From Caecibacteroides pullorum (GTDB lineage: Bacteria > Bacteroidota > Bacteroidia > Bacteroidales > Bacteroidaceae), in assembly GCF_019239235.1 (NCBI RefSeq), contig NZ_JAAZTS010000002.1:186001-250000 (forward strand): a DNA stretch of 64,000 bases, given 5' to 3'. Shown here piece by piece: positions 46,678 through 54,886 of the stretch (the stretch's first letter is position 1; each line of letters starts with the position of its first letter). Made by a program: the position numbers and the translations under genes. Below the pieces are notes generated by a model. It saw only the letters and a program-made list of their open reading frames with translations. It ran no database searches and had not been told where the DNA came from.

Positions 46678-48561
46678 ATGGAACCATTAAAACATGAATG
46701 CGGCGTGGCGATGATACGCCTTCTCAAGCCGCTCGACTATTATCAAAAGAAGTATGGCACGTGGATGTACGGGCTTAACAAACTCTATTTGTTGATGGAG
46801 AAGCAGCACAACCGCGGACAGGAGGGAGCCGGACTGGCCTGTGTCAAGCTGGCCGCCAATCCCGGCGAGGAATACATGTTCCGCGAACGTGCCTTGGGCT
46901 CGGGAGCCATTACCGAAATCTTTTCCACCGTGCAGAGTCACTTCAAGGACTTGACGCCCGAACAGCTGGCCGATGCCGGTTATGCCGAGAAATGCCTGCC
47001 CTTTGCCGGTGAGGTCTATATGGGCCACCTGCGCTACTCCACTACCGGCAAGTCCGGCCTGACGTATGTACACCCCTTCCTGCGCCGCAACAACTGGCGG
47101 GCCAAGAACCTGGCTCTCTGCGGTAACTTCAATCTGACCAACGTGGACGAAATCTTTGCCCGTATCACCGCCATGGGGCAACATCCCCGCAAGTATGCCG
47201 ATACCTATATCATGCTCGAGCAGGTGGGCCACCGCCTGGACCGCGAGGTGGAACGCCTCTTCAACCTGGCCGAGGCCGAAGGACTGACGGGCATGGACAT
47301 CACCCATTATATCGAAGAACATGTCGATTTGGCCAACGTGCTGCGCACTTCGAGTAAGGACTGGGACGGAGGCTACGTGATGTGTGGTCTCACTGGTAGC
47401 GGCGAGAGCTTCGCCGTGCGCGACCCGTGGGGCATCCGCAGCGCCTTCTGGTATCAGGACGACGAGATAGCCGTGCTGGCCAGCGAACGTCCCGTGATAC
47501 AGACCGTACTCAACGTGCCTACCACCAGCATCCGCGAACTACAGCCGGGACAGGCCATTTTCATCAGCAAGGCGGGACGTCTGCGCACAGTACAGATCAA
47601 CAAGCCGCGCGAGCTGCGCCCCTGTTCCTTCGAACGCATCTACTTCAGCCGCGGCAGCGACATGGACATTTACCGCGAGCGCAAGCTGCTGGGCGAGAAA
47701 CTGGTGCCCAGCATCCTGAAGGCCGTCAACTACGACATCGAACACACTGTTTTCTCCTTCATCCCCAACACGGCCGAAGTGGCCTTCTATGGCATGCTTC
47801 AGGGGCTGGACGAGTATCTCAACGAGGAGAAGGTGAAGCAGATAGCTGCCCTGGGCCACAATCCCAGCCACGACGAACTGGAGCGTATTCTCTCTCGCCG
47901 CATCCGCAGTGAGAAGGTGGCCATCAAGGACATCAAGCTGCGCACGTTCATTGCCGAGGGTAACACGCGCAACGACCTGGCCGCCCACGTCTATGACATC
48001 ACCTACGGTAGCCTGGAGCCGGGCGTGGACAACCTCGTCATCATCGACGACTCCATCGTGCGCGGCACCACCTTGCGCCAGAGTATCATCGGTATCCTGG
48101 ACCGCCTCAATCCGAAGAAGATTGTCATTGTCAGCTCATCGCCGCAGGTGCGCTACCCCGACTACTACGGCATTGACATGGCCCGCATGAGCGAGTTCAT
48201 CGCTTTCAAGGCGGCCATTGAGCTGCTGCGCGACCGCGACATGAAAGACGTTATCGCCGCCGCCTACCGTAAGGCCAAGGCGCAGGCCGACCTGCCCAAG
48301 GAGCAGATGGTGAACTACGTGAAGGACATCTATGCCCCCTTCACCGACGACGAGATAGCGGCCAAGATGGTGGAACTGCTCAAGCCCGAGAGCGTCCGTG
48401 CCAAGGTGCAGATAGTCTATCAGCCTCTCCAGGGGCTGCACGAGGCCTGCCCCCACCATCCGGGCGACTGGTACTTCAGCGGCAACTACCCCACGCCCGG
48501 CGGCGTGAAGCTGCTCAATAGGGCCTTCATCGACTACATCGAACAAGTCTATCAATTCTAA
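46678..48561 (+). CDS. PurF-like amidophosphoribosyltransferase, long form, 627 aa
   Basis: Class II glutamine amidotransferase fused to a phosphoribosyltransferase domain. Start MEPLKHECGVAMIRLLKPLD at 46678 puts the nucleophile at Cys8 after a short propeptide; the upstream 26 codons to 46600 look non-coding. NRGQEGAGLACVKLA and GEVYMGHLRYSTTGKSG belong to the glutaminase, LVIIDDSIVRGTTLRQSIIG is the PRPP loop. It is about 120 residues longer than typical PurF (about 470-510). It may be a paralogue rather than the main PurF. It begins the amidotransferase-carAB unit. Confidence 0.85.
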   Translation: MEPLKHECGVAMIRLLKPLDYYQKKYGTWMYGLNKLYLLMEKQHNRGQEGAGLACVKLAANPGEEYMFRERALGSGAITEIFSTVQSHFKDLTPEQLADAGYAEKCLPFAGEVYMGHLRYSTTGKSGLTYVHPFLRRNNWRAKNLALCGNFNLTNVDEIFARITAMGQHPRKYADTYIMLEQVGHRLDREVERLFNLAEAEGLTGMDITHYIEEHVDLANVLRTSSKDWDGGYVMCGLTGSGESFAVRDPWGIRSAFWYQDDEIAVLASERPVIQTVLNVPTTSIRELQPGQAIFISKAGRLRTVQINKPRELRPCSFERIYFSRGSDMDIYRERKLLGEKLVPSILKAVNYDIEHTVFSFIPNTAEVAFYGMLQGLDEYLNEEKVKQIAALGHNPSHDELERILSRRIRSEKVAIKDIKLRTFIAEGNTRNDLAAHVYDITYGSLEPGVDNLVIIDDSIVRGTTLRQSIIGILDRLNPKKIVIVSSSPQVRYPDYYGIDMARMSEFIAFKAAIELLRDRDMKDVIAAAYRKAKAQADLPKEQMVNYVKDIYAPFTDDEIAAKMVELLKPESVRAKVQIVYQPLQGLHEACPHHPGDWYFSGNYPTPGGVKLLNRAFIDYIEQVYQF

Positions 48562-48565
48562 GTAT

Positions 48566-48778
48566 ATGGAAGAAGAACAGAAGCAGAAGGACAAAGGAAA
48601 TATCGACGGTTCCTCGTTAGCCATCGGCCTGTCATTAGGTACGGCCTTGGGTATCATTCTCGACAACCTGGCCCTCTGGTTGCCCATGGGTGTAGCCATG
48701 GCCTTTTCTCTGAGTGTGATGAAGAAGAGAAAGAACAAAGACAACAACAGTAACAATAACGATACGAACAAACAATGA
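48566..48778 (+). CDS. Small membrane protein, 70 aa
   Basis: A charged N-terminus (MEEEQKQKDKGNIDGSS) precedes two closely spaced hydrophobic segments (LAIGLSLGTALGIILDNLAL and LWLPMGVAMAFSLSVM, about residues 18-52), then a basic, Asn-rich tail. It resembles small glycine-zipper membrane proteins. It starts 4 bp after the amidotransferase stop and overlaps the carA start by 4 bp (ATGA), so it is translationally coupled to both. The function is unknown. Confidence 0.75.
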   Translation: MEEEQKQKDKGNIDGSSLAIGLSLGTALGIILDNLALWLPMGVAMAFSLSVMKKRKNKDNNSNNNDTNKQ

Positions 48779-49995
48779 GAAACGTAACCCTTATCCTCGA
48801 CGACGGTACCCGCTTCCGCGGCCAGTCGTTCGGTTATGAAAAGCCGGTAGCAGGCGAGGTGGTGTTCAATACGGCCATGACGGGATATCCCGAGAGCCTG
48901 ACGGACCCTTCGTATGCCGGCCAGTTGATGACTCTGACCTACCCGCTGGTGGGCAACTACGGCGTGCCGCCCTTCACCATCGAAGGCAACGGACTGGCCA
49001 CCTTCATGGAGAGCGAGAAGATACACGCCGAGGCCATCATCGTGAGCGACTATTCCGAAAACTACAGCCACTGGAACGCTGTGGAGAGCCTGGCCGATTG
49101 GCTGAAGCGCGAACAGGTGCCCGGCATCACGGGCATCGATACCCGCGAGCTGACCAAGGTGCTGCGCGAGCATGGCGTCATGATGGGGCGCATCGTATTC
49201 GATGAAAATGAAGAATTAAGAATGAAGAATGAAGAATTGCCGTGCGGCGCCGCAGTGCAGCCTGATTCTTCATTCGGAGGCGAAGCCGACATTCTTCATT
49301 CTTCATTCAACTATGGAGAGGTGAACTACGTGGACCGCGTCTCCTGCAAAGACATCATCGTCTATGCCGCAGGGGAGAGCAAGACCTTCCCCGTCTCCAC
49401 CCCGAAGGAGGAACTTAATTCTCAATTATCCATTTTCCATTCTCAATTAAAGAAGGTCGTCCTCGTTGACTGCGGCGTCAAGACCAACATCCTGCGCTGC
49501 CTCCTGCGCCGCGGCGTGGAGGTCATCCGCGTGCCCTGGGACTACGACTTCAACCAGCTGCAGTTCGACGGCCTCTTCATCTCCAACGGACCAGGCGACC
49601 CTGACACGTGCGACGCCGCCGTGCAGAACATCCGTCGCGCTATGGCGAACGAAAAGCTCCCCATCTTCGGTATCTGCATGGGCAACCAGCTCCTCTCCAA
49701 GGCCGGAGGCGCGCGGATATACAAGCTGAAGTACGGACACCGTAGCCACAACCAGCCCGTGCGCATGGTGGGCACAGAGCGTTGCTTCATCACCAGCCAG
49801 AACCACGGCTACGCGGTGGACAACAACACGCTGGGCGCCGACTGGGAACCCTTGTTCATCAACATGAACGACGGCTCCAACGAAGGCATCCGCCACAAGC
49901 GCAACCCCTGGTTCTCCGCCCAGTTCCACCCCGAAGCCGCTTCGGGACCTACGGACACGGAGTTCCTCTTCGACGAGTTCGTGAAGCTGCTCTGA
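48775..49995 (+). CDS. carA: Carbamoyl-phosphate synthase small subunit with two in-frame insertions, 406 aa
   Basis: Hydrolyses glutamine and passes ammonia to CarB. N-terminal domain VFNTAMTGYPESLTDPSYAG, GITGIDTRELTKVLREHGVM; class I glutaminase with Cys in FGICMGNQLLSKAGG and His-Glu in FSAQFHPEAASGPTDTEF. It is longer than expected (about 360-380) because two repeat-like segments interrupt the interdomain region at about residues 146-180 and 214-226. Both keep the frame. The catalytic residues are intact, so it is probably functional. It overlaps the upstream gene by 4 bp and is followed by a 23-bp tandem array. Confidence 0.93.
   Translation: MRNVTLILDDGTRFRGQSFGYEKPVAGEVVFNTAMTGYPESLTDPSYAGQLMTLTYPLVGNYGVPPFTIEGNGLATFMESEKIHAEAIIVSDYSENYSHWNAVESLADWLKREQVPGITGIDTRELTKVLREHGVMMGRIVFDENEELRMKNEELPCGAAVQPDSSFGGEADILHSSFNYGEVNYVDRVSCKDIIVYAAGESKTFPVSTPKEELNSQLSIFHSQLKKVVLVDCGVKTNILRCLLRRGVEVIRVPWDYDFNQLQFDGLFISNGPGDPDTCDAAVQNIRRAMANEKLPIFGICMGNQLLSKAGGARIYKLKYGHRSHNQPVRMVGTERCFITSQNHGYAVDNNTLGADWEPLFINMNDGSNEGIRHKRNPWFSAQFHPEAASGPTDTEFLFDEFVKLL
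49209..49312. repeat. MITE/REP-like inverted-repeat element inside carA
   Basis: Perfect 18-bp inverted arms, GAATGAAGAATGAAGAAT at 49220-49237 and its complement at 49291-49308, enclose a core with the palindrome GCGGCGCCGC (49244-49253). The whole segment is translated in frame with carA. From memory, similar GAATGAAGAAT units are common between genes in Bacteroides; being inside a conserved gene is unusual. Confidence 0.8.
49415..49450. repeat. Second in-frame repeat inside carA
   Basis: Degenerate ATTCTCAATTA units (TTAATTCTCAATTATCC, CCATTCTCAATTAA) in the linker before the glutaminase domain, translated as NSQLSIFHSQLKK. Same family as 41640-41670 and 57886-57955. Confidence 0.6.
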
Positions 49996-50051
49996 GGGGG
50001 AATAGCCGTTCAAAGAGGTAATGGATATTTACACTTTGAGGGGCTTGCGAA

Positions 50052-50182
50052 GACATCCCGAAGTCTTCGGCCGACACTCCTTAGAGTCATAGGCCAACAC
50101 TCCTTAGAGTCATCGACCGACACTCCTTAGAGTCATAGGCCAACACTCCCTAGAGTCTTCGTCCGTCACTCCCTGGAGTCTC
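50052..50182. repeat. Tandem array, 23-bp period, 5-6 units, between carA and carB
   Basis: CACTCC (or TCACTCC) recurs at 50075, 50098, 50121, 50144 and 50167, each step 23 bp; a degenerate unit precedes at 50052. Each unit has the dyad ACTCCTTAGAGT or ACTCCCTGGAGT, so each can fold as a small hairpin. It fills most of the 293-bp carA-carB gap. Confidence 0.85.
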
Positions 50183-50288
50183 CGAACCCCCTCCAGAAGT
50201 ACTCCTGAGGCCACTTCCCCTGAAAACGCCCTCAGCGGGCACCGGCAAATGAGATAAATAAAGAAAGAACGAAATAATTGAACAAAAT

Positions 50289-53200
50289 ATGAAAGAGAAC
50301 AACATACGTAAAGTCCTGCTGCTCGGTTCGGGCGCGCTGAAGATCGGCGAGGCCGGCGAGTTCGACTACTCCGGTTCGCAGGCACTCAAGGCCCTCAAGG
50401 AAGAGGGCATCCAGACCGTCCTCATCAACCCCAACATCGCCACCGTGCAGACCTCGGAGGGTGTGGCCGACCAGATTTACTTCCTGCCCGTCACCCCCTA
50501 CTTCGTTGAGAAGGTCATCGAGAAGGAGCGGCCGGACGGCATCATGCTGGCCTTCGGCGGGCAGACGGCGCTGAACTGTGGTGTGGCCCTCTACAAGGAA
50601 GGCGTGCTCGAGCGGTACGGCGTCCAGGTGCTGGGTACCCCCGTGCAGGCCATCATCGACACCGAAGACCGCGAACTCTTCGTTGAGAAACTGAACGAAA
50701 TCGATGTGAAGACCATCAAGAGCGAGGCCGTGGAGAACGCCGAAGACGCCCGCCGCGCCGCCGCCGCGCTGGGCTATCCCGTCATCGTCCGCGCCGCCTA
50801 TGCGCTGGGCGGACTGGGTTCGGGCTTCTGCGACAACGAGGAAGAGCTGAACGTGCTGGTGGAGAAAGCCTTCTCCTTCTCGCCCCAGGTGCTCGTCGAG
50901 AAGAGCCTCCGCGGCTGGAAGGAAGTGGAGTACGAGGTGGTGCGCGACCGCTTCGACAACTGCATCACCGTCTGCAACATGGAGAACTTCGACCCGCTGG
51001 GCATCCACACGGGCGAGTCCATCGTCATCGCCCCCAGCCAGACGCTCTCGAACACCGACTACCACAAGCTGCGCGAGCTGGCCATCCGCATCATCCGCCA
51101 CATCGGCATCGTGGGCGAGTGCAACGTGCAGTATGCCTACGACCCCCAGTCCGAAGACTACCGCGTCATCGAGGTCAACGCCCGCCTCAGCCGCTCGTCG
51201 GCTCTGGCGTCGAAAGCTACCGGCTATCCGCTGGCATTTGTGGCCGCCAAGCTGGGCTTGGGCTACGGACTGTTCGACCTGAAGAACTCCGTGACCAAGA
51301 CCACCTCGGCCTTCTTCGAGCCCGCGCTGGACTACGTGGTGTGCAAGATACCGCGCTGGGACCTCGGCAAGTTCCACGGTGTGGACAAGGAGTTGGGCTC
51401 GTCGATGAAGTCCGTGGGCGAGGTCATGGCCATCGGCCGCACCTTCGAGGAAGCCATTCAGAAAGGCCTGCGTATGATAGGCCAAGGCATGCACGGCTTT
51501 GTAGAGAACAAGGAACTCGTCATTCTCGACATAGACAAGGCACTGCGCGAGCCGACCGATAAACGTATTTTCGTCATCTCGAAAGCCTTCCGTGCCGGCT
51601 ACACCGTAGACCAGATACACGAGCTGACCAAGATAGATCGCTGGTTCCTGGAGAAGCTGATGAACATCATGCGCACCTCGAAGGATTTGCACGAGTGGGC
51701 AGGCAACCACAAGCTGCTTTCCGACCTGCCTGACGACCTGTTGCGTAGGGCCAAGCGTCAGGGCTTCTCCGACTTCCAGGTGGCCCGCGCCATCGGCATG
51801 GAAGGCGAGATGGAAGACGCCATCGTCACCCTGCGCCGCCACCGCAAGGAGCGCGGCATCGTGCCCGTGGTGAAGCAGATAGACACGCTGGCCGCCGAAT
51901 ATCCGGCGCAGACCAACTACCTGTACCTGACGTACAGCGGCACGGCCAACGATGTGCATTATCTGGGCGACCACCGCAGCATCGTCGTCCTCGGTTCGGG
52001 CGCCTACCGCATCGGCTCCAGCGTAGAGTTCGACTGGTGCGGCGTGCAGGCCTTGAACACCATCCGCAAGGAGGGCTACCGCAGTGTGATGATCAACTAT
52101 AATCCCGAGACCGTCTCCACCGACTACGACATGTGCGACCGCCTCTACTTCGACGAGCTCACCTTCGAGCGCGTCATGGACATCCTCGACCTGGAGAACC
52201 CGCACGGCGTCATCGTCTCTACCGGCGGTCAGATACCGAACAACCTGGCCCTGCGTCTCGACGCGCAGCAGGTCCGTATCCTCGGCACCTCGGCCAAGAG
52301 CATCGACAATGCCGAAGACCGCGACAAGTTCTCCGCCATGCTCGACCGCATCGGCGTGGACCAGCCCGAGTGGAGCGCGCTGACGTCGATGGAAGACATC
52401 AATGCCTTCATCCGGAAGGTAGGTTTCCCCGTGCTCGTCCGCCCCAGCTACGTGCTGAGCGGCGCCGCCATGAACGTCTGCTCCAACCAGGAAGAGCTGG
52501 AGCGCTTCCTCCAGCTGGCGGCCAACGTATCGAAGAAACACCCCGTGGTGGTGAGCCAGTTCATCGAGCACGCCAAGGAGGTGGAGATGGATGCCGTGGC
52601 ACAGAACGGCGAAATCATCGCCTACGCCATTTCCGAGCACATCGAGTTTGCCGGCGTGCACTCGGGCGACGCCACCATCCAGTTCCCGCCGCAGAAGCTC
52701 TACGTGGAGACCGTGCGCCGCATCAAGCGCATCAGCCGCGAGATAGCCAAGGAGCTGAACATCTCCGGCCCCTTCAACATCCAGTTCCTGGCGCGCGACA
52801 ACGACATCAAGGTCATCGAGTGCAACCTCCGCGCCTCCCGCTCGTTCCCCTTCGTCAGCAAGGTGCTGAAGTTGAACTTCATCGAGCTGGCCACGAAGAT
52901 TATGCTGGGCATCCCCGTGGAGAAGCCGGACAAGAACCTCTTCGACCTGGACTACGTGGGTATCAAGGCCTCGCAGTTCTCCTTCAACCGCCTGCAGAAG
53001 GCCGACCCCGTGCTGGGCGTCGACATGGCCTCTACGGGCGAGGTGGGCTGCATCGGCGACGACACCTCGTGTGCCGTGCTCAAGGCCATGCTCTCCGTGG
53101 GCTACCGCATCCCGAAGCAGAACATCCTGCTGTCCACCGGTTCCACAAAGCAGAAGGTGGACATGCTTCAGGCGGCCCGTCAGCTGCAGCGCAAGGGCTA

Positions 53201-53519
53201 CAAGCTCTTCGCCACGGGCGGCACGTCGAAGTTCCTCACCGAGAACGGCGTGGAGAACACCCGCGTCTACTGGCCCAGCGAGGACGGCCAGCCCCAGGCG
53301 CTCGACATGCTCCACAAGAAGGAAATCGACATGGTGGTCAACATCCCCAAGAACCTGACGGCGGGCGAGCTGAGCAATGGCTACAAGATACGCCGTGCGG
53401 CCATCGACCTCAACATCCCGCTCATCACCAACGCCCGTCTGGCCAGCGCCTTCATCAATGCCTTCTGCACGATGTCGGTGGACGACCTGCGCATCAAGTC
53501 GTGGGCGGAGTATAAGTGA
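50289..53519 (+). CDS. carB: Carbamoyl-phosphate synthase large subunit, 1076 aa
   Basis: Makes carbamoyl phosphate for arginine and pyrimidines from bicarbonate, ATP and ammonia supplied by CarA. Two homologous ATP-grasp halves: first VLLLGSGALKIGEAGEFDYS and FGGQTALNCGVALY; second IVVLGSGAYRIGSSVEFDWC and STGGQIPNNLALRLD. The allosteric MGS-like domain is C-terminal, QKVDMLQAARQLQRKGYKLF through NGYKIRRAAIDLNIPLITNA. Length is normal. It follows carA across a 23-bp array and ends 30 bp before a terminator. Confidence 0.96.
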   Translation: MKENNIRKVLLLGSGALKIGEAGEFDYSGSQALKALKEEGIQTVLINPNIATVQTSEGVADQIYFLPVTPYFVEKVIEKERPDGIMLAFGGQTALNCGVALYKEGVLERYGVQVLGTPVQAIIDTEDRELFVEKLNEIDVKTIKSEAVENAEDARRAAAALGYPVIVRAAYALGGLGSGFCDNEEELNVLVEKAFSFSPQVLVEKSLRGWKEVEYEVVRDRFDNCITVCNMENFDPLGIHTGESIVIAPSQTLSNTDYHKLRELAIRIIRHIGIVGECNVQYAYDPQSEDYRVIEVNARLSRSSALASKATGYPLAFVAAKLGLGYGLFDLKNSVTKTTSAFFEPALDYVVCKIPRWDLGKFHGVDKELGSSMKSVGEVMAIGRTFEEAIQKGLRMIGQGMHGFVENKELVILDIDKALREPTDKRIFVISKAFRAGYTVDQIHELTKIDRWFLEKLMNIMRTSKDLHEWAGNHKLLSDLPDDLLRRAKRQGFSDFQVARAIGMEGEMEDAIVTLRRHRKERGIVPVVKQIDTLAAEYPAQTNYLYLTYSGTANDVHYLGDHRSIVVLGSGAYRIGSSVEFDWCGVQALNTIRKEGYRSVMINYNPETVSTDYDMCDRLYFDELTFERVMDILDLENPHGVIVSTGGQIPNNLALRLDAQQVRILGTSAKSIDNAEDRDKFSAMLDRIGVDQPEWSALTSMEDINAFIRKVGFPVLVRPSYVLSGAAMNVCSNQEELERFLQLAANVSKKHPVVVSQFIEHAKEVEMDAVAQNGEIIAYAISEHIEFAGVHSGDATIQFPPQKLYVETVRRIKRISREIAKELNISGPFNIQFLARDNDIKVIECNLRASRSFPFVSKVLKLNFIELATKIMLGIPVEKPDKNLFDLDYVGIKASQFSFNRLQKADPVLGVDMASTGEVGCIGDDTSCAVLKAMLSVGYRIPKQNILLSTGSTKQKVDMLQAARQLQRKGYKLFATGGTSKFLTENGVENTRVYWPSEDGQPQALDMLHKKEIDMVVNIPKNLTAGELSNGYKIRRAAIDLNIPLITNARLASAFINAFCTMSVDDLRIKSWAEYK

Positions 53520-53548
53520 TTCGAGCTTCCGCGCGAACCGTTATATGA

Positions 53549-53585
53549 ATGGGCTGTCTTTCGGGGCAGCCCATTTGTTTTTTTA
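53549..53585 (+). terminator. Terminator of the amidotransferase-carAB unit
   Basis: ATGGGCTG (53549-53556) pairs with CAGCCCAT (53567-53574), followed by a T-run, 30 bp after the carB stop. Confidence 0.85.
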
Positions 53586-53611
53586 CTGTTGCATCTGCGT
53601 TTGGATAGAAT

Positions 53612-53685
53612 GCAACTTCAGCATCGTAACTATGGACTTCAGCACCGTAACTATGAACATTAGCGCCGTAACTACGGACTTTATA
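53612..53685. repeat. Tandem array, 21-bp period, 3 or more units
   Basis: ACTTCAGCATCGTAACTATGG-type units repeat in register with a 21-bp step (ACTTCAGCACCGTAACTATG, then ACATTAGCGCCGTAACTACG). It lies between the carB terminator and the sigma factor gene. No gene is supported in 53520-53847. Confidence 0.7.
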
Positions 53686-53847
53686 GATCCCAACTACAAT
53701 GTCTGTTTGCCCGGCTTAAACAATCATTATGTCCTGTGTCTAAATGCAGGGGAAGCATAAAAAAACAGGTTGTCTTTGTAACAAAACACTTTGCCCCGAC
53801 GTCTGATGGGTATAGGACTGATAAAAGAAGAATAGAAGAAAGAGCAC

Positions 53848-54357
53848 ATGGATGCCGAGAGTTTCAAACGAATGTTTCTACCCTGCCACGCCAAGCTGTA
53901 CGGAGTGGCCTGCAGGTTGCTGGAGAACGCCGAAGACGCCGAGGACCTCATTCAGGAAGCTTACCTGAAGCTGTGGAGCAAGCGCGAGGAGCTGACGCTC
54001 ATCAGCAATCCTGAAGCCTTTGCTGTCACGCTGGTGAAGAACATGTGCTTCGACCTGCTGAGATCGGGCAAATACCTTTCCGACAGGCAACACCTGCCCC
54101 TGACCGAGGCACAGAACGCCCTGCCCGCCGACGGCCGGGACGCGAAGGACGACGCACAGCTGGTGAGGATGCTGATAGCCCGTCTGCCCCAGCAGCAGCG
54201 GATGGTGATGATGCTGCGCGATGTGAAGGGATGCTCCTACGAAGAGGTGGAGCGGCTGACGGGACTGAACGCGGTGAACGTCCGTGTGCTCCTGTCGAGG
54301 GCGAGAAAGAAGATACGTGAAGAATTTACTAAATGGAACAACTATGAAAGTCGATGA
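53848..54357 (+). CDS. ECF sigma-70 factor, 169 aa
   Basis: Region 2 near residues 25-45 (EDAEDLIQEAYLKLWSKREE) and region 4 near 110-145 (LPQQQRMVMMLRDVKGCSYE and VERLTGLNAVNVRVLLSRAR) identify an ECF sigma factor that redirects RNA polymerase. No other domain is seen. Its 3' end overlaps the next gene by 14 bp, the usual arrangement with a membrane anti-sigma factor. The signal sensed is not evident. Confidence 0.92.
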   Translation: MDAESFKRMFLPCHAKLYGVACRLLENAEDAEDLIQEAYLKLWSKREELTLISNPEAFAVTLVKNMCFDLLRSGKYLSDRQHLPLTEAQNALPADGRDAKDDAQLVRMLIARLPQQQRMVMMLRDVKGCSYEEVERLTGLNAVNVRVLLSRARKKIREEFTKWNNYESR

Positions 54358-54871
54358 AATGGAACGGTTGCTCGCTGCCTACTACGAAGGGACGACGGAC
54401 GAGCACGAAGAAAACAGGTTGAAGGAAGCCTTGTGCACGGAGGACGTACCCGAACATCTGGAGTCCGACCGCAGGCTGTTGGTGGCTCTGGAGGAGGAGA
54501 GTCCGCAGGAAATACCCGTGCCTGAAGGGCTGGAAGAGAAGCTGTCGCGCCTGATAGACCGCAAGGACGAGGAGCTGCCGCACTTCCTCCGTCCCAACCG
54601 TACGCGCCGCAACTGGCGCTGGGCGGCCGGCGTGGCAGCCACGTTCCTGGTGCTGATGGGCATCGGGTGGGGCGTGACCACGATGGAGAAGAAACCTGTG
54701 CCGCCCACGCCGCTCGACACCTTCAGCGACCCGCAGGACGCTTATCACGTGCTACAGGCTACGTTCAGCGAGATGTCGAGCAACTGGAGGGCCGGCATCG
54801 AGCAGATGCAGGAAGTGCAGTCGCAGGTGGACGTGGTGCAGCAGGAAGTGAAACAAGAATTATCCAAATAA
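54344..54871 (+). CDS. Probable membrane anti-sigma factor, 175 aa
   Basis: Start MKVDEMERLLAAYYEGTTDE at 54344 overlaps the sigma gene by 14 bp. The N-terminal 80 residues are charged and helical (RLLAAYYEGTTDEHEENRLK), as in anti-sigma domains binding region 2 or 4. One membrane segment lies near residues 85-108 (WRWAAGVAATFLVLMGIGWG). The extracytoplasmic tail (DAYHVLQATFSEMSSNWRAG) is short and helical. No FecR-type domain is seen, so the classification rests on context. Confidence 0.7.
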   Translation: MKVDEMERLLAAYYEGTTDEHEENRLKEALCTEDVPEHLESDRRLLVALEEESPQEIPVPEGLEEKLSRLIDRKDEELPHFLRPNRTRRNWRWAAGVAATFLVLMGIGWGVTTMEKKPVPPTPLDTFSDPQDAYHVLQATFSEMSSNWRAGIEQMQEVQSQVDVVQQEVKQELSK

Positions 54872-54886
54872 AAAACATCAATTGTT

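Noticed and set aside
50052..50182. CRISPR array in the carA-carB gap
   Set aside because: 23-bp units abut without spacers and each contains its own dyad; no cas genes are nearby.
50232..53315. 1027-codon minus-strand frame opposite carB
   Set aside because: Antisense shadow of carB; no recognisable domain and composition typical of reversed high-GC coding sequence.
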